From the NCBI GenBank assembly GCA_020627645.1, contig JAHDGN010000187.1, positions 1 through 6,737 of the forward strand: a DNA stretch of 6,737 nucleotides, in the 5' to 3' direction. The translations under genes and the position numbers were made by a program. This document shows, in pieces, positions 6,485-6,737 of the stretch; position 1 is the stretch's first letter; every line of letters begins with the position of its first letter. This stretch comes from Akkermansiaceae bacterium. Its GTDB lineage: Bacteria; Verrucomicrobiota; Verrucomicrobiia; Verrucomicrobiales; Akkermansiaceae. Under the pieces are notes generated by a model. That model made no database searches and was not told the origin of the DNA. It saw only the letters and a program-made list of their open reading frames with translations.

Positions 6485-6737
6485 TCAACTGCCCGACAAA
6501 TGGTGAAGAGACCATACCTGAATAAGATCTGCCACATATTCAGCATCAACCGGGCGCGTCAACAAATGATCAGCACCCGCCAACGAAATAAACGACTTTG
6601 GATGTGGTAGCGCGGAATATATTTCACCCGCATTCTGAATAGAAACAATGTCATCGCTGGGTGAATGCATAATCAACGCCGCCACACCCTCAAGATGATT
6701 TAACACCTTCTTCTGATGATAAGATTCAAGATCCTCT
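6485..6737 (-). CDS. Alpha/beta hydrolase, C-terminal part (5' end outside window)
   Basis: The frame is open to the right edge of the window; 83 residues are visible and the GTG at 6706 is internal. The piece matches the end of an alpha/beta hydrolase: a strand followed by the acid-residue turn LIMHSPSDDIVSIQNAGEIY (the first Asp of SDD, visible residue 28, is the likely catalytic acid), then HPKSFISLAGADHLLTRP with His57 as the likely catalytic histidine, then a final helix (ADLIQVWSLHHL). This pattern is typical of hydrolases that are often fused to, or paired with, OsmC-type peroxide reductases. Here the chain ends at SGS with a TGA and no OsmC domain follows. The nucleophile lies outside the window and the substrate is unknown. 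Its stop codon is one base from that of the convergent small membrane protein gene. Confidence 0.8.
   Translation of the reverse strand, partial: EDLESYHQKKVLNHLEGVAALIMHSPSDDIVSIQNAGEIYSALPHPKSFISLAGADHLLTRPVDAEYVADLIQVWSLHHLSGS

Noticed and set aside
1..6737. CRISPR array, insertion sequence, tRNA or attachment site
   Set aside because: No regularly spaced repeats, transposase, terminal inverted repeats or tRNA-like sequence were seen on either strand.

Overview
The window looks like ordinary chromosomal DNA of a bacterium from the PVC superphylum, most likely Verrucomicrobiota. This is inferred from a secreted sialate O-acetylesterase-type esterase, a prenyltransferase/squalene-oxidase-repeat protein, weak or absent Shine-Dalgarno sequences, and mid-to-high GC with C-ending codons. 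No single marker fixes the taxon. I found no mobile element, tRNA, rRNA or CRISPR array.

Layout, left to right. (1) 1-881, +: 3' part of a terpene-cyclase-like helical-repeat protein, cut by the left edge. (2) 882-1062: short convergent gap with a small GC hairpin. (3) 1063-1806, -: winged-helix regulator resembling SufR/DeoR-type proteins but with most of the iron-sulfur cysteines missing. (4) About 90 bp of divergent promoter space with three TGAAA-type repeats. (5) 1898-3058, +: lysine 2,3-aminomutase (KamA) with every radical-SAM, PLP and substrate residue I can align, but without the C-terminal zinc-binding tail of the clostridial enzyme. (6) 3059-3248: non-coding gap with a 17-bp palindrome. 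(7) 3249-6128, +: a 959-residue exported protein made of two head-to-tail sialate O-acetylesterase-like units; the first keeps the GQSNM nucleophile motif, the second has lost it. (8) 6145-6483, +: small three-helix membrane protein 16 bp downstream, probably co-transcribed with (7). (9) 6485-6737, -: C-terminal piece of an alpha/beta hydrolase, convergent with (8) and one base away, cut by the right edge.

Functional links. The regulator and kamA are divergent and share a promoter region, so regulation of kamA by its neighbour is plausible but unproven. The esterase and the small membrane protein look like a two-gene unit. The rest appears to be neighbours without an obvious shared pathway. 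The + strand is strongly C-rich and G-poor over both + and - genes through about position 6130, which points to replication-strand asymmetry rather than coding direction. The best leads are the esterase with a degenerate second catalytic unit, and the regulator/kamA pair with altered metal-site residues in both proteins.
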